Assembly (NCBI GenBank): GCA_963789825.1
Contig: CAWBME010000006.1
Coordinates: forward strand, 620,001 to 684,000
Source: PFL42 sp963789825
Lineage (GTDB): Bacteria > Chloroflexota > Anaerolineae > Anaerolineales > E44-bin32
DNA: 64,000 nt
Reading direction: 5' to 3'
How positions within the stretch are numbered: position 1 is the stretch's first letter; the number at the start of each line of letters is the position of its first letter. Positions 26,767 through 35,415 of the stretch are shown here, in pieces. Both the position numbers and the translations under genes were made by a program. A model generated the notes under the pieces. It did no database searches. It was not told where the DNA came from and worked only from the letters and a program-made list of their open reading frames with translations.

Positions 26767-27893
26767 TGGCCCGCTACGCCCACGTCACGGGCTGGGGGAT
26801 GGCGGTCCCCGAGCGCGTGCTGACCAATCTCGAACTGGAGACGATGGTCGACACCGACGACGAGTGGATTGTCAGCCGCACGGGGATCCGCAGCCGCCAC
26901 ATCGCCGACAAGCATGACAGCACCGCTACCCTGGCGACGCGCGCCGCGCGCCGCGCACTGGAAAGCGCCGACATCGGGCCGGAGGCGGTGGATCTGATCA
27001 TCGTGGCCACCGCCTCGCCCGAGCATCTGTTCCCGGCGACGGCCTGCCTGGTGCAGGATGCCCTCGGCGCCGCCAAGGCCGGCGCCTTCGACCTGTCGGC
27101 CGCCTGCAGCGGCTTCATCTTCGCCGTCCAGATGGCCAGCCAGGCGGTCCAGACGGGCGCCATTGACACGGCGCTGGTCATCGGCTCGGAGACCCTGTCG
27201 CGCCTGGTCAATTGGGAAGATCGATCCACCGCCATCCTTTTCGGGGACGGCGCCGGGGCGTTCGTGCTCGAAGCGCGTGAGACGCCCGGCGGCATCCTGG
27301 CGGGCGTGATGCGCTCGGACGGCTCTGGCGGCGGTCTGCTGGCCATCCAGGCCGGCGGCAGCCGCTTGCCCGCCAGCCACGAGACCGTGGATCTCAAACA
27401 GCACACGATCACGATGAACGGGCGCGAGGTGTTCCGCTTCGCCACGCATGTCATGGCCTCGGCCACGCGTGAGGTTGTCAAGAAGGCCGGCCTGCAGATG
27501 AAGGACATCGAAGTCGTCGTCCCGCATCAGGCGAACCTGCGCATCATCGAAGCTGCTGCGCGCGGGCTGCGGCTGCCGATGGAACGTTTCGTCGTCAATA
27601 TCGACCGCTACGGCAACACCTCGAGCGCCTCGATCCCCATCGCCGTCTGCGAAGCGGTCCACGCCGGGCGGATCAAGCCGGGCGATCACGTGGTCTTGGT
27701 GGGGTTCGGCGGCGGACTGACCTGGGGGGCCGTCGCGCTGCAGTGGATGGAGAGCGAGCGCAAGGTCAGCCGGACCCGCCGCGGCCGGATCCGGATGCGC
27801 GGTCTGCTCGCCCGTCTGCGCTCGTCCGTCCTGCGTCTGGTGCGCAGGCTCGAGGGCCTGATCTGGGGCGCGGCCAACGAGCCCGAGGGGTAA
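26766..27893 (+). CDS. fabH: 3-oxoacyl-ACP synthase III with basic C-terminal tail
   Basis: Initiates fatty-acid synthesis by condensing an acyl-CoA with malonyl-ACP. The catalytic triad is visible: Cys in FDLSAACSGFIFAVQ, His in VVPHQANLRIIEA and Asn in IDRYGNTSSASIP. The core occupies about residues 1-328. A further tail of roughly 45 residues is rich in Arg (RRGRIRMRGLLARLRSS) and could form an amphipathic helix, which most FabH enzymes lack. It is coupled to fabF by the overlap TGATG. No fabD, acpP or fabG is in the window, so the operon is a minimal condensing-enzyme pair. A terminator follows directly. Confidence 0.92.
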   Translation: MARYAHVTGWGMAVPERVLTNLELETMVDTDDEWIVSRTGIRSRHIADKHDSTATLATRAARRALESADIGPEAVDLIIVATASPEHLFPATACLVQDALGAAKAGAFDLSAACSGFIFAVQMASQAVQTGAIDTALVIGSETLSRLVNWEDRSTAILFGDGAGAFVLEARETPGGILAGVMRSDGSGGGLLAIQAGGSRLPASHETVDLKQHTITMNGREVFRFATHVMASATREVVKKAGLQMKDIEVVVPHQANLRIIEAAARGLRLPMERFVVNIDRYGNTSSASIPIAVCEAVHAGRIKPGDHVVLVGFGGGLTWGAVALQWMESERKVSRTRRGRIRMRGLLARLRSSVLRLVRRLEGLIWGAANEPEG

Positions 27894-27902
27894 GACGACA
27901 AC

Positions 27903-27923
27903 GGGGCGCACAATGTGCGCCCC
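27903..27923. terminator. Bidirectional terminator between fabH and trxA
   Basis: GGGGCGCAC (27903-27911) pairs with GTGCGCCCC (27915-27923) across a 3-nt loop; downstream is GGGTGTTTC on the plus strand. It lies 10 nt past fabH and 31 nt past trxA (convergent). Confidence 0.7.
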
Positions 27924-27953
27924 GGGTGTTTCAGCCCATCCTGCCAGCCAAGA

Positions 27954-28322
27954 TCACGGCTTGTCAGGCTTGCTCAATGTGTCAACCGTCCGCAGGAATT
28001 CGTCCACGATGTCCCGCAGATACGGTTCCGGCACTGCCCCGACCTGCTGGTGGACGACCTTACCCTGGGCGACGAACAGCATCGTCGGGATGCCCTGCAC
28101 ACCGTACGACTGCGCCCAACTCGGATTCTCGTCGGTGTTCACTTTGGCCACGACCAGCTTGCCGGCGTACTCTTTGGCGATCTTGTCGAGGACGGGGGCG
28201 ACCATGCGGCATGGGCCGCACCACGGCGCCCAGAAGTCGACGATCGCCGGCAAGGGGGACTTGAGCACGGCCGTCTCAAAGGCCGCGTCCGTCACGTGAA
28301 TCGGTTCCGAAATCGCTTCCAC
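27954..28322 (-). CDS. trxA: Thioredoxin
   Basis: A 122-residue thioredoxin with the redox motif WCGPC (Cys35, Cys38) in VDFWAPWCGPCRM, the cis-Pro segment VQGIPTMLFVAQG and the KVNTDENP loop. It reduces protein disulfides in the cytoplasm. The start is a GTG at 28322, 8 nt after AAAGGA. The C-terminal 15 residues extend past the standard fold. A TATTAT -10 lies 25 nt upstream. A separate OsmC-type gene lies upstream on the same strand with its own promoter. Confidence 0.93.
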   Translation of the reverse strand: MEAISEPIHVTDAAFETAVLKSPLPAIVDFWAPWCGPCRMVAPVLDKIAKEYAGKLVVAKVNTDENPSWAQSYGVQGIPTMLFVAQGKVVHQQVGAVPEPYLRDIVDEFLRTVDTLSKPDKP

Positions 28323-28346
28323 CTGGTCATCCTTTCCGGGGCTGCC

Positions 28347-28352
28347 ATAATA
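28347..28352 (-). promoter_or_regulatory. -10 element of trxA
   Basis: Minus-strand TATTAT in GGTATTATGG, about 25 nt before the GTG start. Confidence 0.5.
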
Positions 28353-28389
28353 CCACAGCCGATGCCCAGCGCACGGCGAGGCGCATCCC

Positions 28390-28803
28390 TCAGGCTGCCA
28401 GCAGCTCGAACCCTGTCTCTAACACCACGCGCTCGCTCAGGCTGGCGGCGACCGAGCAGTACTTGTGTTCGGCGAGTTCGATCGAGCGGGCCACGGCCTG
28501 CGGGTCGAGATCGACGCCACGCACCCGGTACAGCGTGCGGATCCGTTCGAATTGCCAGGGCGGGTCGGGAGTCTGCGTGCCCTCGACCTCGATCTCCAAA
28601 GCGGTGACGGTCTGGCGCTTCTTCTGCATCACCTGGACGAACGTGACCGCCGTGCAAGAGGCGAGGGAGATCAGGAAGAGCTCGGTCGGTTTCACACCGT
28701 AAGCGGCCTCGCCCTGCTGGCTAGAGACCAGGGTGGCATGCTGATTGCTGTCTGTCCCAAGGAAGGCATTGTGCTCGATCCAGACCACGCGGGCGCTTGG
28801 CAT
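28390..28803 (-). CDS. OsmC/Ohr-family peroxide-reducing protein
   Basis: A 137-residue OsmC-like protein that is likely to reduce organic hydroperoxides through a Cys pair. The two reactive cysteines are in LISLASCTAVTFVQVMQKK (near residue 50) and AEHKYCSVAASL (near 115); YGVKPTELFL precedes the first. The order and spacing are those of the YhfA/OsmC branch. ATG 28803 with GAGGGAGC upstream. Adjacent to thioredoxin, so both may serve oxidative defence, though each has its own -10 element. Confidence 0.87.
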   Translation of the reverse strand: MPSARVVWIEHNAFLGTDSNQHATLVSSQQGEAAYGVKPTELFLISLASCTAVTFVQVMQKKRQTVTALEIEVEGTQTPDPPWQFERIRTLYRVRGVDLDPQAVARSIELAEHKYCSVAASLSERVVLETGFELLAA

Positions 28804-28837
28804 GGGGGCTCCCTCATCGCCGCTTGCAGTCCGGGGA

Positions 28838-28843
28838 GTATAT
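28838..28843 (-). promoter_or_regulatory. -10 element of the osmC-like gene
   Basis: Minus-strand TATACT in GATATACTCC, 35 nt before the ATG. Confidence 0.5.
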
Positions 28844-28892
28844 CATCCGGCCTGGCCATGCTTGAGCTACCGGGCAGCGCAGTCCCGGGCGG

Positions 28893-28898
28893 TATAAT
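28893..28898 (+). promoter_or_regulatory. -10 element of the zinc ribbon-scpA operon
   Basis: TATAAT in GGTATAATC, 32 nt upstream of the TTG start. Divergent from the osmC promoter. Confidence 0.6.
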
Positions 28899-28930
28899 CC
28901 TGCCCGAGCCGCGCGCGAGAGGACAGGACG

Positions 28931-29390
28931 TTGCGCCTGAAGCAGGTCTGCCCAAGTTGCCACGCCATCGATCTGGCCCCGCAAGACGATGCCTGGCGCT
29001 GCCTGCAGTGCGGCATGCTGTTCGATTTGCCGCTGGTCCTCTGCCCCAGCTGCGGCGGTGTCAACGCCGCCGAAGATGATGCCTGCGCGGCCTGCGGTCG
29101 ATCGCTGACGCTGGTCGACCAGGTGTTGGACCGTCACACCAACGCCCGGACTTCCGGGCTTCCTGACGTCGGCGCGCGACCAGGCCCCTGCGTTGAAGGA
29201 GAGTGAACTGCGCTCGTCTGACGCCCGCTTCCAGGAATTCGTCGAGATCGACCGGCGGCGCGAGCAGGCGCAGGCCGTCAAGGAGGCGGAGCGCCGCAAG
29301 TCGGACCGAGCGCTGGTGGCGACCGGAATCGCCCTGGGGGCGATTCTGCTGGCGGGCGCTTGCCTGCTCGGCCTGGTGCTCGCCGGATGA
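28931..29390 (+). CDS. Zinc-ribbon protein with C-terminal membrane helix, one frameshift
   Basis: Starts with TTG after GAGAGGACAGGACG. The N-terminus has four Cys pairs (VCPSCHAI, WRCLQCGML, LCPSCGGV, CAACGRSL), a double zinc ribbon. The frame then changes near 29155 (GGGC context; one extra base), giving a linker GFLTSARDQAPALKESEL, a charged helix rich in Arg/Glu, and a C-terminal hydrophobic helix (about ATGIALGAILLAGACLLGL). The frames join in a plausible way, so I treat them as one 150-residue tail-anchored protein. Role unknown. Its stop overlaps the start of scpA, suggesting coupling to chromosome-segregation genes. Confidence 0.65.
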
Positions 29391-30157
29391 TGCAGCCCTC
29401 CCCGGAATACCAGGTCACCCTGCCGGTCTTCGAGGGTCCGCTCGACCTGCTGCTCGACTTGATCGAACGCCAGGAATTGGAGATCACCAAGATCGCCCTG
29501 GCCCAGGTTACTGACCAGTACCTGGCCTACTTGCGCGCCGCCACGCAGCACGCCATCGCCGATTTGGCGTCTTTCTTGGTGATCGCGGCCAGGTTGATCC
29601 AGATCAAGTCCGAAGCGCTGCTGCCTCGCCCGCCGGTGCGCCAGCCGGGCGAAGAGGACCCGGGAGACCTGCTGGCGCGTCAGCTGATGGCCTACAAGAA
29701 ATACAAGCAGGTGGCCATCCAGCTGGCCGAGCGGCAGGACATGAACCTTCACGCCTATCTGCGCCTGGCCGCGCCTCCGACCATTGAGCCCAAGTTAGAC
29801 CTGAGCGGAGTAGGCCTGCCGCAACTGCTGCGCGCCCTGCAGGCAGCCTTGGCCTCCAACGCCACGGCCGCCGGCCTGACCCAGGTCATGGCCTCCCCGG
29901 TCGTGCGCATCCGCGACAAGATCCGCTTGATTGGCGCCGCGCTGCGCGCCGCCGGCCGCACGACCTTCCGCGAAGCGATCCGCCATGCCCGCTCCAGACT
30001 CGAGATCGTGGTCACCTTCCTGGCCATGCTTGAACTGCTCAAACGCAAGGCGGTCGAGGCCGATCAGCCTGTCATGTTCGGGGAGATCGAGATCGTGCGC
30101 GGGCCGGAGTGGGAGGACGATCAGCTGCCGCTGCTGGATCTGGAATTCGAAGAGTAG
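29387..30157 (+). CDS. scpA: Segregation and condensation protein A
   Basis: The kleisin partner of SMC in chromosome condensation. Characteristic features are FEGPLDLLLDLIERQELEIT near the N-terminus, VTDQYLAYLR and ADLASFLVIAARLIQIKSEALLP for the SMC-binding helices, and the winged-helix C-terminus with VVTFLAMLELLKRKAVEADQ. Length 256 is standard. Two ATG codons are adjacent (29387, 29390); the first overlaps the preceding stop as ATGA. scpB and smc are not in the window, and the next gene is convergent, with about 37 nt of overlap between the two 3' ends. Confidence 0.93.
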   Translation: MMQPSPEYQVTLPVFEGPLDLLLDLIERQELEITKIALAQVTDQYLAYLRAATQHAIADLASFLVIAARLIQIKSEALLPRPPVRQPGEEDPGDLLARQLMAYKKYKQVAIQLAERQDMNLHAYLRLAAPPTIEPKLDLSGVGLPQLLRALQAALASNATAAGLTQVMASPVVRIRDKIRLIGAALRAAGRTTFREAIRHARSRLEIVVTFLAMLELLKRKAVEADQPVMFGEIEIVRGPEWEDDQLPLLDLEFEE

Positions 30158-30511
30158 AGGATGGCGAAGAAGGTCGCCACGGTGGCCCCGGCCGTGTCAA
30201 TGGCCACATCGCGCAGCGCCGAGGTCCGCCCTTCAACGAACGACTGGTGGAACTCATCGCTCAGAGCGAATAGCAGCGCCATGGTCACCGCCAGCACGGC
30301 GCGGTATCCGCTGGCCAGGCGCGGAGGCAACGCCCAGAAGTAGGCGACGGCAAGCAGGGCATAGCCGATGGCGTGCCCGCCCTTCTTGAAGAACACGATC
30401 GAATTCGCCGAAGTAGGGTATGCGGGTGGCCGGCAGCGAGGAAAAAGCGAAGATGGCCATCATCATCCCTACCGCAGGCAGCCAGCGCAGCAGCACGGCA
30501 CGTGGGGACAT
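30121..30511 (-). CDS. VanZ-like membrane protein, one frameshift
   Basis: Reconstructed from two frames that join near 30390 (one extra base). The first part, MSPRAVLLRWLPAVGMMMAI with FAFSSLP, is the standard VanZ start. The second part holds GHAIGYALLAVAYFW, then LSDEFHQSFVEGRTSALRDVAIDTAG, the VanZ signature. Four helices are expected in about 130 residues. VanZ proteins relate to teicoplanin resistance or envelope stress, and their biochemical role is unclear. The 3' end overlaps scpA by 37 nt on the opposite strand. A TAGAAT box ends 9 nt before the ATG, so the message may be nearly leaderless. Confidence 0.78.
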
Positions 30512-30520
30512 ATCCGGGCG

Positions 30521-30526
30521 ATTCTA
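30521..30526 (-). promoter_or_regulatory. -10 element of the vanZ-like gene
   Basis: Minus-strand TAGAAT in GGTAGAATCGCC, nine bases before the ATG at 30511. It lies in the short gap divergent from the YyaL-like gene. Confidence 0.5.
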
Positions 30527-30562
30527 CCACCCGCATCCTCCAGCCGATCGGAAGAGGATGAC

Positions 30563-32636
30563 ATGCCCAACCGGCTGAAACGCGAGAGCTCGCCCTACCT
30601 GCAGCAGCATGCCGACAATCCGGTCGACTGGTGGCCCTGGTCTGACGAAGCCCTGGCCTTCGCTCGTCAGCACGACCGCCCGATCTTCCTGAGCATTGGC
30701 TACGCTGCCTGTCATTGGTGCCATGTGATGGCCCATGAGTTGTTCGAGAATCCGGCAACGGCGGAGCTGCTCAACCGGGATTTCGTGCCGATCAAGGTGG
30801 ATCGCGAGGAACGCCCCGACCTGGACGCGGTCTACATGCAGGCCGTGGTCGCCATGACCGGTCAGGGCGGCTGGCCGCTTTCAGCCTTCCTGACGCCGGC
30901 CGGCGAACCGTTCTTCGCCGGAACGTACTTCCCGCCCGAGCGGCGACATCAGCTCCCCGCGTTCCGAGAGGTGTTGCAGGCGATCAGCGAGGCCTGGCGC
31001 AGCGACCGGTCCCGGCTGCAGGCGACCGCCGAGCGCGTGCTCGACCACCTGACCCACGCCTCCACGCCCGAAAGCGGCCATACCGAGCTTGAACCGGGGT
31101 TGCTCAAGCAGGCCACGCGCCGCCTATTCGACTCCTACGACTGGACCCATGGCGGCTGGGGCGGCGCGCCCAAGTTCCCCCAGGCTTCGACCATCGAATT
31201 GCTGCTGGCGCTCCACCTGCGCCTCGGGGATCGGCTGCCCCTCGACATGGCGGTCGATTGTCTGCAGCGCATGGCACGCGGAGGGATCTACGACCACTTG
31301 GGCGGGGGGTTCCATCGCTACTCGGTCGACGCCGCCTGGCAGGTGCCGCACTTCGAGAAGATGCTCTACGACAATGCGCTGCTGGCTCGGACCTACCTGC
31401 ACGCCTGGCAAGTCACGCGGGACGATGAGCTGCTTAGCGTCTGCCGCGGCACGCTGGATTACCTGCTGCGTGACATGGCCGATCCCGCCGGCGGCTTCTA
31501 CAGCTCGGAGGATGCCGACTCGGAGGGAGAGGAGGGCCGTTTCTACGTGTGGTCGGCTGCCGAAATCCGGCAGCTGCTCGAGCCGTCGGGCCTAGCCGGC
31601 TTCGCCCTGACAGTGTTCGGCATCACCGAGCAGGGCAACTTCGAGGGCCGCAACATCCTGCACCAACCCCTCCCGACGCCGCAGCTCGCCGAGCAACTCG
31701 GCCTCGAGCCGGTGGAGCTCGGCCGTCGGCTCCGGCGAGGTGCGAGGGCGGCTGGCACAGGCGCGCCAGGCACGTGTTCGACCAGGGCGCGACGAGAAGG
31801 TCCTGACCGACTGGAACGGTCTGCTGCTCGCCGCTCTGGCGGAGGCGGCCCGTGCGTTGCGCGAGTCCACCTACCTGGCAGCGGCACAGAAGCTCGCCGA
31901 CTTCCTGCTGACGGCTTCCGCCGAGGCCACGCAACTGCGGCATGCCTGGCGCGACGGGCAGGCCAAGGTTCCAGCTTTCCTCAAGGACTACGCCGCTCTG
32001 GGGTCGGGCCTGCTTTCGCTCTACCAGACTGACTTCGATGATCGCTGGTACCGCGCAGCCCTGCAATGTGCCACGCACCTCCTGGAGACGTTTGAAGACG
32101 CCCCCGGCGGCTTCTATGACGTGCCGGCAAGAGAACATGGCCTGCTGGTGCGCCCGATGGAACTGCAGGACTCACCCACGCCCTCCGGCGGCGCACTGGC
32201 GTCGGACTTGCTCCTCCGCCTGGCTGCGCTGACAGACGAGCCACGCTTCGCCCGCGCCGCCGAGAAAGCGATCCTGCGGGTGCAGCCAGTGCTGGGGGAG
32301 CACCCGACAGCGTTCGCCTCATGGCTGGCAGCGCTCGACTTCGCCAGCGGCCCAAGCTGGCAATTGGCGCTGCTGGGCTCGAAGGACTCACCCGAGTTTC
32401 AGCAGCTGGCCGCCACGGCTACGGAGCAGCTCCGGCCGCATCTGGTTGTCGCCGGAGGGACGGGCGCTCCCACGGAAGGTCCGGCCCTGCTGCGCGGTCG
32501 AGAGCCGATCGGCGGCCGGGCGACCGCCTACCTCTGCCGTGACTATCAGTGTGACCTCCCCACCACCGACCCGGTTGAGCTGCGCGCCCAACTCGCGAAG
32601 CTTGGATCGGGTGAGTTCACCGCGCGCGCTGGGTGA
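30563..32636 (+). CDS. YyaL/DUF255-type thioredoxin-domain protein, one frameshift
   Basis: An approximately 690-residue protein in two frames joined near 31730. It starts MPNRLKRESSPYLQQHADNP, the DUF255 signature, followed by a thioredoxin-like fold with IGYAACHWCHVMAHELFENP (CxxC with W and H) and TGQGGWPLSAFLTPAG. The remainder is an alpha/alpha toroid similar to N-acylglucosamine epimerases: YDHLGGGFHRYSVD, VPHFEKMLYDNALLA and, after the break, DEKVLTDWNGLLLAALAEAA. The family is widespread but its function is unknown (spermatogenesis-associated protein 20 in animals). ATG 30563 follows GAAGAGGATGAC. The frameshift fits one extra base and is probably technical. Confidence 0.87.
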
Positions 32637-32904
32637 TCTGAGTCGGCTGCTCCGCCAGCCTGCTCGGCTGGCGGACGGGGTGCTGGTGGTCTTCCTCGGA
32701 TTGCCCCTCATGAAGCAAGGCGTGCAACCGGCCTCGCCATTCCTCCGCACACAGCCCTCGGTGACCTATCCTGGCCGGCGTCCTGGGGTTCGGCTGAATC
32801 GTGTCCGATCTCGCCCCTTCCGGTTCCCGAGTCGCAGCAACAGCACTCCGCTTCCAAGACGTTGGTGTGCTCTCCGCCGAGCGACGGAGGATCAAGCCGC
32901 GACC

Positions 32905-33140
32905 AGGTTCTCCGGGACCGTTGTTGTTCGCCAGCGGCCCGTGCCGGTCGTTGACGGAGTGCTCGATGCGCTGCGCCTCACAGAGTACGGGCTGCTAGTG
33001 ATCGGCGCTCGTCACCCGCCGACCATGCGTCGCTGGAGCAATCTGCAGTGGGAGGACGTCGGCGCTGGACTCGCCGGGCGCGCCCAGTGCTCCGTGCTGA
33101 TGATCCGCTCGTCGCTGGCGGAGGGCGCCAGTGCGCCGGG
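32905..33140 (+). pseudogene. UspA-like fragment in the gap before glmS
   Basis: In one frame the translation reads DALRLTEYGLLVIGARHPP, then MRRW, then GLAGRAQCSVLMIRSSL, which follows the layout of the C-terminal half of a universal stress protein (strand DLLVIG, then the RAPCPVLVV-like end). The nucleotide-binding G-x9-G is degraded and no start codon or N-terminal half is found. I suspect a decayed gene, but chance similarity is possible. The rest of 32637-33225 (about 590 bp in total) shows no other gene. Confidence 0.35.
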
Positions 33141-33225
33141 CTCCGCCGAAACGAAGCCGGTCCCGGCAAGCCAGCGGCTCTGTCAGGACCGGAGAAGTTC
33201 GCGTCGGTCTCCCCTCCCTGGCAGG

Positions 33226-35067
33226 CTATTCCACCGTCACACTCTTGGCCAGGTTGCGCGGCTGGTCGACATCCGCGCCACGCAGCACCGCCACATGGTA
33301 GGCAAGCAACTGCAGCGGCACGATGGTGACGATAGGACTGAGCAGCCAAGGCGTGTCCGGTACCCACAGCACGTGATCCGCCAGGGGAGGAACCAGGGTG
33401 TCGCCTTCAGTGGCCACAACGATCACCGCCCCGCCGCGGGCCTTGGTTTGCTCGATCTGGCTGATCATCTTCTCGTACCAGGGATCCTTGGGAGCGATCG
33501 CCACTACCGGCATGTCCTTGTCGACCAGCGCGATCGGTCCGTGCTTCATCTCACCGGCCGGGTAGGCCTCGGCGTGAATGTAGGAGATCTCCTTCAGCTT
33601 CAGGGCGCCTTCGTAGGCGATCGGCATGTTGATGCCTCGGCCCAGGTACAGGCAGTGCCAGATCTCCTTGAGCGCCTGGGCGACCACCTCGACCTCCGCT
33701 TCCCGCTCCAGCGTGCGTCCGACCAGATCCGGCACCAGGCGTAGGTCGGCCACCAGCTGTTTGCGGCGGGCCGGGCTGAGCACGCCGCGCAGGTCCGCCA
33801 GCAGCACGGCCAGCATATACAAGTCGATCAACGGAGCGGTGAAGGCCTTGGTCGACGCCACCCCGATCTCGGGTCCGACCTGCATGCTGATCGAGGCGTC
33901 GGCGACGCGCATCGCCTGTGAGCCGACGGCGTTTACGATCGACCAGATCCTGGCGCCACGGCGGCGGGCCTCGTCGATCGCCGCCAGCGTGTCGGCGGTT
34001 TCTCCGGATTGGCTGATGGCCAGCACCACGGTGTCGCCGTCGACCAACGGCTCGCGGTAGCGAAACTCCGAGGCGATATCGACCTCGACCGGGATGCGGG
34101 CGATCGACTCGATCATCACTTTGCCGACCATGCCGGCGTGGGCGGCCGTTCCGCAGGCTGTGATCACGATCTTGCGGATGGCGGCGGCGCTTTCCGGGGT
34201 CAGGCCGAGCTGGGGCAGCAGGATGCGCGCCTCATCGAAGTCCACCCGCCCGGCGATGGTGTCGGTCGACGAGCGCACTTGCTCGTGGATCTCCTTCTGC
34301 ATGAAGTGCTTGTACTCGCCCTTCTCGGCGGCCACCGGGTCCCAGGGCACATTGTGCACGGTCGGCTGCACACTGGCGCCATCCATCGTCTCAATGGCGC
34401 AGTCGTGCTGCCGCACAATCGCCATCTGCCCGGGGTCCAGGAAGATCATGCTGCGCGTGTGCTCGAGGATGGCGGGGATATCGGAGGCAATGAACATCTC
34501 CTCGTGGCCGATGCCGAGCACCACGCCGCCGGCATTTCCCAGGCGGGCGGCAATGATCTTGTCCGGCTCGTCGGCCGAGAGCAGCACGATCCCGTGGGCG
34601 CCCTTCAGCAGCTTGAGCGTCCGCCGGGCGGCATCGGCCAGGTCGTGCCCCATGGCGAGGAACTTCTCCACCAGGTGGACGATGACCTCGGTATCGGTAT
34701 CCGAGCCAAACTCAACGCCTTCGGCCTGCAATTCCTCCTTGAGGGGCAGGAAGTTCTCGACGATCCCGTTATGCACAACCACCACCCGGCCGGTCGAGCC
34801 TAGGTGGGGATGGGCATTGCGCGCGGACGGCTCGCCGTGCGTCGCCCAGCGCGTGTGACCGATGCCCACCTGCCCACTCACCGGCTCGGCCGCCAGGAGC
34901 GCGCCCAGGCGGTCCAGCTTCCCCGCTTCGCGCCGAACCTGGATCCCCCCGTTCTGAATCACCGCCAGACCGGCGGAGTTGTAGCCGCGATACTCGAGCC
35001 GCTTGAGCCCGGAGTAGATGATCGGCGCGGCGTCGCGCGCGCCGACGTAGCCGACGATGCCACACAT
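33226..35067 (-). CDS. glmS: Glutamine-fructose-6-phosphate aminotransferase
   Basis: Makes glucosamine-6-phosphate from fructose-6-phosphate and glutamine, the first step to UDP-GlcNAc for peptidoglycan and glycans. The N-terminal nucleophile is Cys in MCGIVGYVG; the glutaminase domain also has RLEYRGYNSAGLAV and GHTRWATHGEPS. Two SIS domains follow with ITACGTAAHAGMVGK, LAISQSGETADTLAAI and GRGINMPIAYEGALKLKE. Length 613 is typical. The ATG 35067 is set by AGGAGG 6 nt upstream; longer in-frame starts exist but would add unrelated residues. A long leader (about 300 nt) separates it from the -10 at 35371-35376. No frameshifts. Confidence 0.95.
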   Translation of the reverse strand: MCGIVGYVGARDAAPIIYSGLKRLEYRGYNSAGLAVIQNGGIQVRREAGKLDRLGALLAAEPVSGQVGIGHTRWATHGEPSARNAHPHLGSTGRVVVVHNGIVENFLPLKEELQAEGVEFGSDTDTEVIVHLVEKFLAMGHDLADAARRTLKLLKGAHGIVLLSADEPDKIIAARLGNAGGVVLGIGHEEMFIASDIPAILEHTRSMIFLDPGQMAIVRQHDCAIETMDGASVQPTVHNVPWDPVAAEKGEYKHFMQKEIHEQVRSSTDTIAGRVDFDEARILLPQLGLTPESAAAIRKIVITACGTAAHAGMVGKVMIESIARIPVEVDIASEFRYREPLVDGDTVVLAISQSGETADTLAAIDEARRRGARIWSIVNAVGSQAMRVADASISMQVGPEIGVASTKAFTAPLIDLYMLAVLLADLRGVLSPARRKQLVADLRLVPDLVGRTLEREAEVEVVAQALKEIWHCLYLGRGINMPIAYEGALKLKEISYIHAEAYPAGEMKHGPIALVDKDMPVVAIAPKDPWYEKMISQIEQTKARGGAVIVVATEGDTLVPPLADHVLWVPDTPWLLSPIVTIVPLQLLAYHVAVLRGADVDQPRNLAKSVTVE

Positions 35068-35376
35068 GCAGCGCCTCCTGCTTGTCGAATGTGCTCGGTG
35101 TGATCGCCCTTCCACCCGGTTTGCCCGGCCGGTCGCCCGGTCGGTCTTGTCGGCTGGATTCACTCTGCATGGTGCGGGCTGTGGCTGGCCCGGAGGGCAT
35201 CCGCTGATCTCTCGATTTCCCCGGGGATGCGGTGGAGAGCCGCACCCTGCACCCGGTTAGCCCCGCCGCGCGGCGGGGAACCCTCGCCTCGTCACCCCGT
35301 GAGGGGCCATGCGCTGCCATGCTCGTGCGCCGTCTTGCTCCTTCGCACCTCCACCTGTCGCCTGGCGTCGATTATA
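35068..35376 (-). promoter_or_regulatory. glmS -10 element and 300-nt structured leader
   Basis: Minus-strand TATAAT at 35371-35376 in GGTATAATC. Between it and the start codon lie about 300 nt without a gene. They contain a perfect hairpin (CCCCGCC at 35261-35267 with GGCGGGG at 35272-35278) and smaller ones (a GCGG/CCGC pair near 35230). I find no match to the glmS ribozyme core. The length suggests a regulatory leader, perhaps an attenuator, but this is inferred only from length and structure. Confidence 0.45.
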
Positions 35377-35415
35377 CCGGACCCAGGTGCAACCGATTCC
35401 TGCCAGCCGGGCTGG

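Noticed and set aside
35068..35376. glmS ribozyme before glmS
   Set aside because: The conserved core sequence expected of that ribozyme was not found near the start codon or in the leader.
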